The notes beneath the pieces were generated by a model. The model did no database searches and was not told the DNA's origin. It was given only the letters and a program-made list of their open reading frames with translations. Source: Spirogloea muscicola (Eukaryota > Streptophyta > Zygnematophyceae > Spirogloeales > Spirogloeaceae). From it: a stretch of DNA of 42,214 bases. Positions 31,822 through 42,214 of this stretch are shown here, piece after piece (the first letter of the stretch is position 1; each line of letters starts with the position of its first letter). The stretch covers positions 259,291 through 301,504 of the forward strand of contig WELB01000045.1 in assembly GCA_009602725.1 (NCBI GenBank), read 5' to 3'. The translations under genes were made by a program, and so were the position numbers.

Positions 31822-34680
31822 AGAAGTGCGCGTTCGTGGTGGCGGAGGAGGCGTGCGCGTCGGGCACGCTGGTGGAGTACACGCGCGCCTTCTTCTGCCG
31901 CTGCGGGCGGTGGCCCGCCGGTGGCTACGGCGCGCTGGCCCTGGCGCTCGCCGCGCTCTTCTACATGCTCGGCAACACCGCCGCCGACTATTTCTGCCCC
32001 TCCCTCGAGCTCCTCTCCGCGCTCCTCCGCCTCCCGCCCACCGTCGCTGGCGTCACGCTCCTGCCCTTCGGCAACGGCGCGCCCGACGTCTTCGCAAGGT
32101 CCGCTGCCTCTCCTGTTCCGTTTCGCTCTGTCACAATACCCATATCATTATTGTTATTTAAGTTAGTTAGTCAGTGGGTTAGTTATTTAGTAGTTAGTCA
32201 TATCGCTATAGTTGATTGGTTATCGATATAGTCAGTTCTATTCGGGTGTGTGTATGATAGCCACGCCGCCTGAACCGCTGCCCAGCCTCCGCCTCCTTGG
32301 CCACAACCGCCTTCGCTCCGGCTGGCTCCGTCGTTTGCACTAGACCCACTTTTCGCAGCTTGCACTTCCATGGCCCTCACTGCGGCCCTCGTTGCCCGCG
32401 CCGTGTGGCGCAGCATCGCGGCGTTCGTGGGCGCCGGCCAGGGTCAGGTGGGCCTCAACAGCGTGCTGGGCGCGGCGACGTTCGTGACGAGCGTCGTCGT
32501 GGGCCTGGTCGCGTGCGCCGTCGCCGCCTCGGGCACCCGCGTGCGGCTCCACCAGGGCTCCTTCCTCCGCGACATCTCCTTCTTTCTCCTCACGCTCATG
32601 GTCAGTCCGACCTCCCACGCAGTCGCTTCTTCAGCAGCTTACCTGACCCAGAAGCAGAGGACTGCTTGACTCTAATAAGATCGATCGACGTCATAGCAAG
32701 ACAAGTTGGTATCCAGGTCATACTCTGACTGACTCTGCTGCATCTGAGCTGCATTGCTAAGCGCGGTGAAGGTGAGGGAACATGCGAGACAGGCTTCACG
32801 TCAATGCTGAGGCCTCCCTCCCGTGCGACCGACAGGCACTGGTGGCCATCATGGCCTACGGGAAGATCACGCTCGTAGGCGCTGTCGCCTTCATCTCCAT
32901 CTACGTCGCGTACGGCGTCTCTGTCGCGCTTTCCGAGGTCCTGCGGCGCCAGGCCGAGCACTGGCACCTCCTACAGCCGCTCGCCTCCACAGGTCTTCAG
33001 GCAGAGCCAGCTCCTGCTGTTTGCTGCTATTTGGCCATAGTTGATGCTGCAGCCGCCGAGCTGTAGCTGCGTGGAAGTCACTCAAGAGCTTGCATCTTTG
33101 CCTCTCACCATACTCCCTTTCCTCCTCTCGATGACAGGCTTCGAGGGGCGGAACCTGCTCAAGGACTGCTGGCTGCGGGGTGGAGACGATGCCGGTGGTT
33201 ATGGCGACGACTTTGGATACTCACTGCTCCAGGACGAGGCGGATGCAGAGCACGCTGCCACGCTGAGCAATTCAGCTGCAGGCGGCGGCCCAATGCTGCC
33301 GCAGTGGATGTGGACGAGCAACGTAGCGATCTACCGCCACTCAAGTTCATTGGAACAGCGCCTGCGCGTAGAAGCAGCCAAGCGCGCCATGCTGCACCAT
33401 GGAGTTGTTGAGGCTGCCAATGAGGCCGAGGAGGGCACGGGTGGGAGCCCGGCAAGCCCCGCCGTGCGGCCGCTCTGGGGCTGGAGCGATGCTGAGGCTG
33501 AGGCCAACGAGGTGCCCTATCCACTGTTGCCCCCAAGCCCTTTGTGTTGCCCTTGCTTCGATTTTGAAGGCTTGGAGTGCAGAATTGTTCAGCTGAGTGA
33601 TGAATCTCTGGAATCACAAAATGGGATCCAAATGGGCAGCAGGATGTTTGATCAGCTCTGATGGTTGTGATTATGATTGAGAGCTGTTTTTCGAATTTGT
33701 GTAAGACAGTTGCCGTAGCCTTATTGCACTGCCATACTATGTTTGTCCCCCTGTTATCAGTGCGCCAAAAGGCAAAGGAGGTGGCAAGACATGGCATGCA
33801 TGGCATGGCATGGCATGGCATGCAGGGACGGAGAGCATGTTCTGACCTCTAGCAAGCCACCGTCTGTATGATGCAGAAGCCCAAGTGGTACACGCTGTCG
33901 GGACTGTGCCACTATGGCATTGCTTTGCCACTTGAGTTCCCGCGACGCATTACAATCCCTATCCTGGACGAAGATCGCTGGAGCAAGCCATGCACGGTTG
34001 CCGCGCTCGTGTGCGCGCCGCTTCTTGTGGCTGTTGTCTGGGACAGCTCCGATTCACACCTCGGTGACGATCCAAAGAGTTACGCGATCGGCGGCGCCAT
34101 TGGCGCGGTCCTTGCCGTGCTGGGCTTGGCCACTCTCTCACCAGACCACCCACCGGCACGCCTGCAGCTGCTCTGGGTCTCCGCCGGCTTCTCCATGAGC
34201 ATTCTGTGGTTCTACCTCATCGCCAATGAGCTCGTTGCCGCACTCGTGGCGCTCGGCATCATCCTGGAGATTGACTCGGCGGTCCTTGGCCTCACGCTGC
34301 TAGCGTGGGGCAACTCCATTGGCGATCTGGTCGCAAACCTGTCGCTTGCCTGCAAGGGCAGCGCCGATGGCGTGCAGATCGCTGTCGCTGGCTCCTATGC
34401 CGGCCCCATGTTCAACACGCTCGTTGGCCTCGGCCTGTCCCTTGTGCTCGCCGCCTGGCGTTCGGCGCCGGCACCGTTCCGCATCCCCCGTGACGACTCC
34501 CTCTACTGGACCATCGGCTTCCTTGTTGCCGGCCTCCTGTACGCCCTCGTCATGCTGCCCCGTGCCGGCATGCGGCCCGGCCGCACGCTCGGCATCGGCC
34601 TCATCGCCCTCTACGTGTCCTTCCTCGCCCTGCGCATCTTGCATGTCTTTGGCATTGTGTCACTGCCAGGCCTACGATGA
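31822..34680 (+). CDS. CCX: Cation/calcium exchanger, CCX family (5' end in or beyond the gap)
   Basis: Membrane antiporter of the Na+/Ca2+ exchanger superfamily, plant CCX type. Exons 31822-32098, 32414-32600, 32836-32992, 33138-33511, 33877-34680; phases fit, and about 600 residues are visible. Both ion-binding repeats are intact: [16 protein letters not shown] (split by intron 1) and [35 protein letters not shown] and [18 protein letters not shown] are hallmarks of CCX. About five helices lie in the N-terminal half, then a hydrophilic loop of about 125 residues (exon 4), then about six or seven helices in the single large last exon. The first visible exon starts at a GCGCAG acceptor with a split codon, so at least one upstream exon is missing. 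The Ala/Pro-rich frame starting at ATG 31358 and running into the gap may be it, but this cannot be shown. Confidence 0.92.
32140..32235. repeat. AT-rich TTAGT/AGTTAG tract in a CCX intron
   Basis: Degenerate AGTTAGTTAGT, GTTAGTTATTTAG and TAGTTAGTC words form an AT-rich island in an otherwise GC-rich gene start, within the first visible intron (32099-32413). Confidence 0.5.
33790..33823. repeat. (CATGG)n pentanucleotide microsatellite in a CCX intron
   Basis: About six CATGG/CATG units in a row, in the last intron of the exchanger gene, some 55 bp before the acceptor of the final exon. Confidence 0.9.
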
Positions 34681-36361
34681 CCCCTGCTTGTTAGCATCTC
34701 CTTGTTGCCAGAGCACCACAACCCATTCTTTCGTTTTTGGATGCCCCCTGAAAGCAACCACTTTGCTCCATCTGCTGCATGGTGTGGCTCTCATGAGGCC
34801 TTACGACTGCCCAATTGCAGCTAAATGCAGCTACATAGCTTAAGACAGCAGCCAAACAGCTGATTTGCGCAGCTAAGCACCCTATGCAAACAGTAGGTGC
34901 CGCATCAAGTCATAGTGATGGAGGCTTCAAGCAGCCTGCGGGTCACATCAGCTTACATGTCTGCAGTGTGTGTCTCTCCATATAAAAGTCCACTGTCCAC
35001 TGTGTGTAGCTTGGCTAATGTTCCAAGCTTGTCAGAGGCTGCTTGTATTGCAACCTCAGGCCGTCAGCAGTGGGACTTGTCCAGTGTCAGGCAGAACACG
35101 AATACTATCGCTTCTTCTGACAGAGCTGCACAGGTTTGCAGACAACAAGCTTGTTGTGCTCACCATAAAGCTGGAGAAGAAGGTTAACATCAATGATCAG
35201 ATGTGGAATAGGATCTTGCGCGGTCACGATTGGGCCACTGTGACTGATACATGTTTGAGCAGATGGGTCTTGTCACAAAAACATCACAATACTTCTTTCT
35301 GGTGAAGGCCAGCACATATTGTATTCTTGTTACAAAAGCATATCTAAATATCTCGAGCACAGAAGGCCAGCACACAAACTCCACTGCCTAGCAGAGCTAT
35401 CCATGTGGCCAGCAACCTCAGTACATGGAAATAGGTGGTGCAGATGCTGCAAAAGGAGAAATATACGTGCTGTCCATGTCAGCCTAAAGGCAGACCTGGC
35501 AGTGGTATTCCAACAAATCTAGTATTGGTTTGTACAACACATTGCATGACGTCTTGGTGGGATCTGCACAAAAGGGTCACCTTTTAAAGTCATGATGGGG
35601 TGTTCATTGCTCCTGAATGATATTAGCTTAGATCAATGCAGCTAGCTGTGGTGCACATTGGAACGCAATGGCTCACCAACCAAGAGGGCAATTTTTCAAA
35701 GCACTTTGCGGCTCGTCAATCGTGTCAAAATTCACTTTGTGATGAAGGCTTAGTACTCGGCCAGGACAAGCAGTACACTCCCCAAAGCCCCTCAAAAGCA
35801 TAATATGGGATTAGACTTACACATACAAGCAGCTTGGCTGCAATTGCTGTGTCCACATAGACATTGCAGGCAAGGCAGGCCTACAGAAAAGAGTGCCAAA
35901 GCCTGTCATAGACTAGTGAAGCCAGCACAGTTGTAACCCCTTGCCATGGAAAGCGAAAACATGTGTACAAGGTTGGCGGCAGGTCAAGAACTGTGCTAGG
36001 CCTGCCTGCCAAAGGTGCGCCATGTGCCAACAAAAGGCTGACAAACTTGGAAGTGTGAAGAGTTGCAGATTGTGCAGTAGCATGGACTCTTCAGGAGGGC
36101 ACAGCAAGAGCCATCTATGCCCCTTGTGGGATTTCCGGATAGTATTAGCTTGCTTATACCACCGCCCTGCTGGCGGACTAGCCTGCAGCAATACCAAAGA
36201 TCCTGCAACACATGGCAGCCTGCCAGCAAGAGCACAAAAGAACATCTGAGATGCTCAGATGGTCTCAGTGATGTGTAACAAGGCCGTCTGATCACTCTTC
36301 AGTCCAGACCGGAGTGTCCTTGTTGTCGCAGACTCGCAACCACAAAGTGCCTCCAGTATCG
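34681..36361. other. Convergent intergenic region, no supported gene
   Basis: Lies between the 3' ends of the exchanger (+) and the ClpF-like gene (-). It is relatively AT-rich, with only short unrecognised frames (at most about 110 codons). No tRNA or other RNA gene was recognised. Confidence 0.55.
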
Positions 36362-38485
36362 TCAGTCGGTGGGGGGCTGTTCTGAGTTGTCTTCTCCGTC
36401 ATATGGCAGCTCGTGGCGAGGAGCACCATACTTCTCCCTCAGCTGCTTGGAGGGGATGAAGTCCCCGGCTGAGTCCACACCCAAGAAAAGGAGGTATGTG
36501 TAGGGGTGATCGAAAGGTGACCTCTCCTTGTCCTTCTCGCCAGGCACCACAATACGCTCCTCGGGCACTGCAAAGCAAGTGTCAAGGCAGCCACTGAGGG
36601 CAATGCACAACTTTGAAGTGATTCTCAGCCTCTCTCCTGATAGTTTATGGGCTTTGTCGACATGCCAGGAGTCACTGCGGCTACCTGACTACATAGAAGT
36701 TGCTGCCAAATAAAGACAATGTCACTCATCACAGCATAATCTGCTTGCAGAACTCACCATAAGCCACAACGAAGCCAGGGCTGTCTCTACGATCCACCAA
36801 GACCTGCCCAACAGCATACGATGACAACAATGAGCTGGGCATAGTGGGCTTCTGCAGATACACTAAAGATAGAGACACAACAGGCGTTGGTGATGGCAGT
36901 CATTGAAGGCTCTCCGAAGCTCTCACACTTGCTGTACCTGATAAAACGGCTGACACCGACCTCGGGGTAGTCTGTCAACCTCAGCACTCTCAGCCCAAGT
37001 GTCCGATTCACAACACATGGATTCCATTCCACAAATGACCCCTCGATATTCTGAAGATGAGTGCAAGGAAGTATATGAGACTCAGGCTCCAACATCCTGA
37101 AGTATTTGGTAAGGTCTAAACTGTGTCACTAGCTCAAGAAGCGAGTCAAGCAGCAGGGCCAAAGGACAATAAGTAACATGCCGTACATCCCTTGGCTCTG
37201 ATACAGAAATTGGCCAAGTGACTTACTGTGCTCTTTGTGCAGAATGACCTGCCCAAGCCGGAATCTGTATTCTACAGTGGTGAAAGCCAAGGCTTGTGCT
37301 GAAGCTGCGAGCGTTTCGGCCTGACAAATGACAGGGCGTATGTGATCATTACACTGGCACAAACATCAAAAGTACAACCACACACAGCAAGCGTAAAGTA
37401 CTCCCCAGAATATGACATTCATAGGACGCACCTCGAGCTGTGACAGCCTGTCCCGAAGCAGGGCCGCCTCAGCATATTGCTCCTGTTCAATGGCTTTCTG
37501 CAACTCCGACCTGCACATCTTGCAGAGCATATTTGAGAATGATTGAAGCCACAAGAAGCCATGGACTTTGCCAATAAAACCTGCATGATTGAAGAACTTG
37601 CACTTGCCCACCTGATTCCAAGGATGGCAAGCGCCTTATCTTGCACTTCCGCTTTAGCTGAGCCTGACCCCATTTTCAATTCTCGTTGCCTCTGCACTTC
37701 CTGCTCAACCTGCCAAAGGCTCAAGAGCAGGAACGTGGAGTGAGCATTTTCATCACTGTAGCATCACACTTCCCTGCAGTAAAAAGTAAGGGTTGCTCTA
37801 TACAGTGCTACACTACCAACACCTATTGGAAAACGTTGCTTGCTATCTATTACTTTAGGATTGACATCCTTGCAGCACTTTGATCGCCTCACAAACGACT
37901 CACATCCGCTATCTTCTCCCGTAGTTGCTGTGCTGCTTCATATTCATCTTTGTTCAGGGCCCTCTGTGGAATAGCACATGAAAAATATCAGTGACATCGA
38001 ATACATGTTGCAACAGGCCATGGTGCACACCAGAGCCAATACCAGCAGCCTGTGGATACACCACAAGCACTTCAAAATGCAGAGCCAGATTCAGGGGCTG
38101 GAGACAGGCGCCAGCGCATGTACAATCATGAGGACATGGGCTGCGATGCTAGATGCAAGACCTGTAGTCTGGTGGTGAGGTCCAACTGAAAGAAGAAGAG
38201 CAAGAGCTCCTCGTTGACAGATTGACTGCGCTCTGTCACTGCTAGCCTGTCAATGACTTCGGCCTCCATCTCATCGCCATCGCTGTGCTTTGCAGAGCTG
38301 ACAAAGTTGGCCCTCCGTAGTACGACGGGCATAACAGCAGCGTTCCTTGCCATCACCGTCTGTGTGCCAGTGCTGCTCGTCCCCCCACCAGAGCTGTTGA
38401 AGAAGAATGTAAGGGCAGCTCCTGCAGCCAACCGGCCATGCCGCCTCCGAGGAGTCTTGGGAGCCATGGCTTGACTTCGCTGCAT
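36362..38485 (-). CDS. CLPF: ClpF-like Clp protease adaptor (UVR + YccV domains)
   Basis: In Arabidopsis, ClpF (UVR motif plus YccV-like domain) pairs with ClpS1 to deliver substrates to the plastid Clp protease. Exons 38485-38162, 37963-37904, 37709-37612, 37510-37432, 37320-37227, 37050-36938, 36803-36758, 36567-36362; 339 aa, phases fit. A basic, Ala/Ser/Thr-rich start is compatible with a plastid transit peptide (ATG 38467 is an alternative). The UVR-type segments are RALNKDEYEAAQQLREKIAD (about 109-128) and LQKAIEQEQYAEAALLRDRL (about 164-183). The YccV-like domain (about 205-330) reads FRLGQVILHKEHKYRGVICG, then VDRLPRGRCQPFYQ, VLVDRRDSPGFVVAYVPEE and a C-terminal F-G-D-G-FIPS segment with LREKYG. 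The UVR appears duplicated. I see no plausible alternative family with this domain order. Confidence 0.92.
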
Positions 38486-40317
38486 CACATGATCAGAAAA
38501 CGCATGTCATGCACGTCACACCCCCATCACGCATACCAAAAAGAACCTGAAAGGGACCCTATGAATCCATGAAATTTTTGGTACACACTAACAAATAAGC
38601 TGTGCACATGAAGATGGCACTATCACTCGACCAACACGCATTCATCTGGACTTTGTACTTTGCGATCGACAGTGATGCCTGAAAGGATACTTCACGAGCT
38701 CAGCTGCAGCAATGCGTCCACTCTTTCAGCGCGGAACAATACACTGCAACACTGAGCTGTGCTCCTCCAGGTTCACGGCCGCCCAACCTGAGAGTTGCCG
38801 AGCGCTCCACGAGGGCACCGCAGCTTCGGCAGGCCGGGGCGCGGCATCACGTAAGGGAGGCCCGAAGCCGACGTTGTGGCGGACGATGCGCTCGTCGCGG
38901 ATGCCTCGTCGGAGTGGCCGCTCCTGAGGGAGCCGCCGGGCCTGGACTGCTCCAAGGTCGAGGCGGCGAGGGACTCGGCGGCGGCGAGGTTGGAGCTGCC
39001 GCCGGCGCTCCTCCCTGCGGCATTCGTCCAGGCCTGCATGGATGGTGGTGGCCCGCAGCAGCAGCAACCGAGGGCGCCTCCTCAGAACGAGCTTCCTGGC
39101 GAGGCCGACGATGGTGAAGTGCGGACGGCGATCAGGCGACGGCGCGGCGGCGAGGGCCAGGGCAGCCGAACGCCATGGCTGAGCGGGAGGAGATGGCGGC
39201 CGTGGCGGCGGCGGCGAGGGCGGGGCGAGTTCACGGCAGCGTCCCTGCAGCAGCAGCTGTGTTCCTGGGGGGGCGAAGCGGCGGCGATACATTGCCCGCG
39301 ACGAGATTGGCCGGCGGGGCATGTGGGCGCGCCGGGGGAGGAANCGTGGGCGGCGGGCGGGGAGGGGGGTGAGGAGGGAGGGCGCCCGCCCTCAGGGGGG
39401 GGTGACCAAATATCTTCCCCCAGGGTTTGGGGGTGGTGGGTGCGCGTGGACATGGGCCGCGGCGGCTGGCCTGGCGCTTCCGCCCGGGGGCCCCTGCGGG
39501 CGCCACTGTGTCGAGCTGGGATGCCGAGGCGTCCTCCGCCGTGTTTCTCGGCCCTCGTGCCGTGCCGGAATCAAAACGGTGGTCGAATACCCACTTTTGC
39601 CCCACCCCCTCTGTGCAGTCCGGGACCAGGAATTTATCCACTGCAGACGCGATGTAGCGCTCACCCCCCCGGGGCCCCGGAGGTGTGGAAAAGTGGGGGA
39701 GGGGGGGGACGCCCCTCGCGTCGCCCCGGTGGCGCCGGAGGCCCATGCCCCCGCGCCCCCCACGGCGCCCGCCATCGACGTCCGGCTCGAGGTCAGCACT
39801 GGGCCCCGTCACCGGACATAGGCCGCGCCAAGGCGGCGCGGCGCTCCCCCCCCTTGGACTGTACTCCCACGCGCGGCCCCCGGCTGCCAAATCAGGCGCA
39901 GGCCCCGGCGACAAGTGGCCCCCCGGCGACGTCGCCCGGCGCGTCGCCCGGCGGCACGCCGCGTCGCCCGCCAGTCGCACGCGCCACGTTGGTGCCAGCG
40001 TGGCGCTCCGTCGCTACCTGCTGCCGCGTGCCTGCCCCCGGCAGCCAATGAGAGCGCGCGATCGTGGCAGGGGGCCCCGTCAGCACCCCTTGGGCACGCG
40101 CCTGTGGCCAATGAGCTCGGTGGCCGCCAGCCCCGGACAATTGCTTCCCGGCCCTGCCCCCCCCGGGGGCCAGTTTTGCATGGCACGCCCCCCGGGCGAC
40201 GGCACCGCCGCCCCATCAGCTCCTTGTGGCCGCTGAGCGGCGCCTGGAGATCCTTGTCGGCCCCCCCATCCACTTGTCCGCCTCCATCCACTTGTCCCCC
40301 ACCCCATTCTTGGTCCC
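38486..40317. other. GC-rich intergenic DNA with open frames but no supported gene
   Basis: Frames of up to 391 codons (38876-40051 plus) are open because of the high G+C. Only the beginning (LVADASSEWPLLREPPGLDC) looks protein-like, and it leads into Arg/Gly/Pro low complexity with no recognised domain. One ambiguous base lies at 39344. The stretch 39,890-40,200 is rich in CGCCCGGCG words like those near 480-640. It may contain the ClpF promoter at its left edge. Confidence 0.5.
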
Positions 40318-40378
40318 TTGTCACTCTTTTCGTGCTGGCTTGGCGTCCCACAGCCCTCGCCCCCCGTTGGGAGAGCCA
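40318..40378 (+). repeat. Copy of the dispersed hairpin repeat
   Basis: TTGTCACTCTTTTCGTGCTG followed by GCTTGGCGTCCCACAGCCC and GTTGGGAGAGCC. It follows the same order as the reverse complement of 22,789-22,850 (GTTCACTCTTTTCCGGGCTG, CCAGCCC, ATGGGCGAGCC). More diverged than the other copies. Confidence 0.5.
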
Positions 40379-40723
40379 CTTCTTCTCTTGATCGGGCTGC
40401 CCCCAGGCTACAGGGCTCGGCTCCTGGCTCGCTGCAGCCGGTCTGAAGGGGCAAAGGCGCATGAGATGAAAGGGAGGCACAGGGAGTTGAGTGCCGCCCG
40501 GGCCACTGATAAGATGCAGCCCACAAGCCAGGCCGGAAATCCCCCGCATCATCCATCTTGCCCACCCTGTTGTGAGGCTGCTCAGCATTACTCGAGCATG
40601 GTAACACCCACATCCTGTCGTGCACAAAGCTAGGATGCTCTGCATGCATGGATGACTCTTTGAGATTGGCACCTTTGCACTGAGCGACAAGCTCTGACTT
40701 GCTCTGGCACTGGGTAACAATGG

Positions 40724-42214
40724 TCAATGGCTGTGGTCATTTTCAGCCCACTTGGCGAGCTCCGAGCCTGGAGGCGGACCTAACCTTGGCAGGAGCCAAT
40801 ATGGCGTCCACTCTGTACCAAAGACACGTCTTAAATTCGTCAAATTCATGGCCTGCCCTCGCTGCCCAGCAGCTCCATTGGGAGACTGCAAGTACTCAAT
40901 GTACGTCAGCCCGCTCAACAAGAGCCTTAGCTGCTGAAGCAAGAGGGTCGCCATCGCAATCGCTGTTCCAGCACCCGCTAAGCACAAGTAGAAAAGCATC
41001 ATAGCACGATAGCTTACTGCCATCCCAGAATTGGCTCTGAATAACCACGACAGGTGCACGGTGGTCAAGGCAAGAAAGCCGCGCCCTATGCTCCCACTTC
41101 TCCTAGCATCCCGAATTGTAATCAACTCATTCCAATGAGTGCGTAGAGTGTACGTAGAAATGCCAAAAAGATATGTGCAGCTTATAACAGTATAAATAAG
41201 GAAGAGAACAAAGTGTCTTTGATTGGTTGCTCCCACACAGTTGGCAATCTGCAACATAAGACCAAAAGTTCACTTGCAAGCAGCTGGCCAGGGAAAGGCA
41301 TGCAATTAGTGCTAGAAAGCTCCAATAGCAGCTCCATCGTCAGCTGATGCCGATATTAACAATCTTGCCAACACACAGACCACTACTGATAGTTGCATAG
41401 TTTCAAGTACTTACAAAGGGGCAGTGGTGATCCATGTCGAGGACGCATAGCCCGCAGGATCGGCAGTGGTGTGCTCGATGGGGCTTGGGGAATTGGCACA
41501 TCCGGCAGTACGTGACATTGTCTAGCGCGCCTTGTCCCACGGCGCTGCCTTCGCCCCACCTCATCGGCGGCAGTCTGCCCGCGGGCCGGTACGAACAAAG
41601 GGCGAAATTGAAGACAGTGTTGAAGGCCAGTGCGGCCGTCAGGATTGTGTGCAGCAGGAAGCCGCTGGATATTGCGGGGAAGAGCACTGGGAAGACGGAC
41701 CACACACCGCCACCTGAGTGAAGCAACAGAGCTTGTCAACTCTGTGGCTGCAACAGGTGGGGTCGGACAAGATGGCTTGCATTGCAAGAGCAGCACGCCA
41801 GTGAAGCGAACGCAGATGCATGGAAGCGAGCGGAGTATGCGGCCGTCAGCGCCACAGCGCGACGTGGGGGGTGCGGCGTGAGCGAGCGAGCTGAGAGGGC
41901 GCACCGACGAGGCACATGATGAAGGTGGTGACGGCTGCCAGCATGAGGCGGCCCTGCAGCTGCGACCACCGGTACTGAGCTGCGGTCTCGCGGGACCAGC
42001 GGGCGCGCGCGCCGCGGCCTGCCGCTCCGCCCGCCGCCGCCACCGCCGAGGCCGCCTGCTGGTCGTCGCCGTCGACGGAGACGGCGCCGCACCAGCCGCA
42101 CCGGAACACCGTGGAGTAGGCCGGCAGGCCGACGCCGAGGCCGCAGCCCCAGCAGCGCGTCCGCCACTCCACGGCCGCCAGCCCCTGGCCTCCACCGCCG
42201 CTGCCGTCGCCGCC
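40724..42214 (-). CDS. DHHC-type protein S-acyltransferase (palmitoyltransferase), 5' partial
   Basis: Transfers palmitate to cysteines of membrane-associated proteins. Visible exons: 42214 (window edge)-41905, 41713-41415, 41248-40724; phases fit, and the frame is open through the edge, so the start lies beyond the window. The N-terminal part has CWGCGLGVGLPAYSTVFRCG and WCGA, the zinc-binding-like CWGCG--FKCGWCGA segment of plant PATs. Next come a helix (LMLAAVTTFIMCLVG), two more helices in exon 2, and the catalytic cysteine-rich domain: TYCRMCQFPKPHRAHHCRSC, then GLCVLDMDHHCPF with the DHHC. It continues as IANCVGATNQRHFVLFLIYT, a fourth helix and NLTNLRRVFG. The last exon is one long 175-codon block. 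All zinc ligands and the DHHC cysteine are present. Confidence 0.94.

Noticed and set aside
38876-40051. 391-codon plus-strand open frame
   Set aside because: It has no recognised domain, most of it is Arg/Gly/Pro low complexity, it contains an ambiguous base, and it overlaps equally long frames on the other strand.
1-42214. tRNA, rRNA, CRISPR arrays, bacterial-type operons
   Set aside because: None could be recognised; GGTTCGAG near 11,270 lies in the NOC2 first exon and has no cloverleaf around it.

Overview
This is a stretch of nuclear chromosome from a green-lineage (Viridiplantae) eukaryote, most likely a microalga. Every recognisable gene is split by many short GT-AG introns (about 80-500 bp). 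First exons are extremely GC-rich and introns more AT-rich. Several genes start with plastid-transit-like N-termini. The product set (plastid-type lipoxygenase, DAD1/PLA1-like lipase, ClpF-like UVR-YccV protein, plant-type CCX exchanger) is that of a plant or alga, and degenerate copies of the plant-type telomere repeat CCCTAAA lie inside genes. I cannot name the species.

Layout. 0-4 kb: repeat-rich, no supported gene. 4.3-5.6 kb (+): EIF1AD-like eIF1A-domain protein. 5.7-11.4 kb (-): NOC2, tail-to-tail with it (124 bp between stop codons). 11.6-15.2 kb: repeat-bearing intergenic DNA. 15.2-21.4 kb (-): a 19-exon lipoxygenase with all five iron ligands. 21.4-25.7 kb: intergenic DNA with a near-perfect foldback and several copies of a hairpin-bearing dispersed repeat. 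25.7-29.8 kb (+): a class 3 (PLA1/DAD1-like) lipase with two polytopic hydrophobic insertions. 29.8-31.4 kb: retroelement debris and an assembly gap. 31.8-34.7 kb (+): a cation/Ca2+ exchanger of the CCX type with its 5' end in or beyond the gap. 36.4-38.5 kb (-): a ClpF-like Clp-protease adaptor. 40.7 kb to the end (-): a DHHC palmitoyltransferase, cut at its 5' end by the window edge.

How they fit together. EIF1AD and NOC2 both belong to ribosome maturation or translation (EIF1AD-type proteins with the small subunit, NOC2 with pre-60S). The lipoxygenase and lipase are divergent neighbours with successive biochemical roles: release of polyunsaturated fatty acid from a plastid lipid, then its dioxygenation. 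They form a candidate oxylipin gene pair. The exchanger, ClpF and palmitoyltransferase have no obvious joint role.

Method note. Exons were assembled by hand from homology plus GT/AG sites. For NOC2, the lipoxygenase, the lipase, ClpF and the palmitoyltransferase all exon lengths and phases add up to a continuous reading frame, which supports the models. No alignment or database search was run; family assignments rest on recognised motifs.
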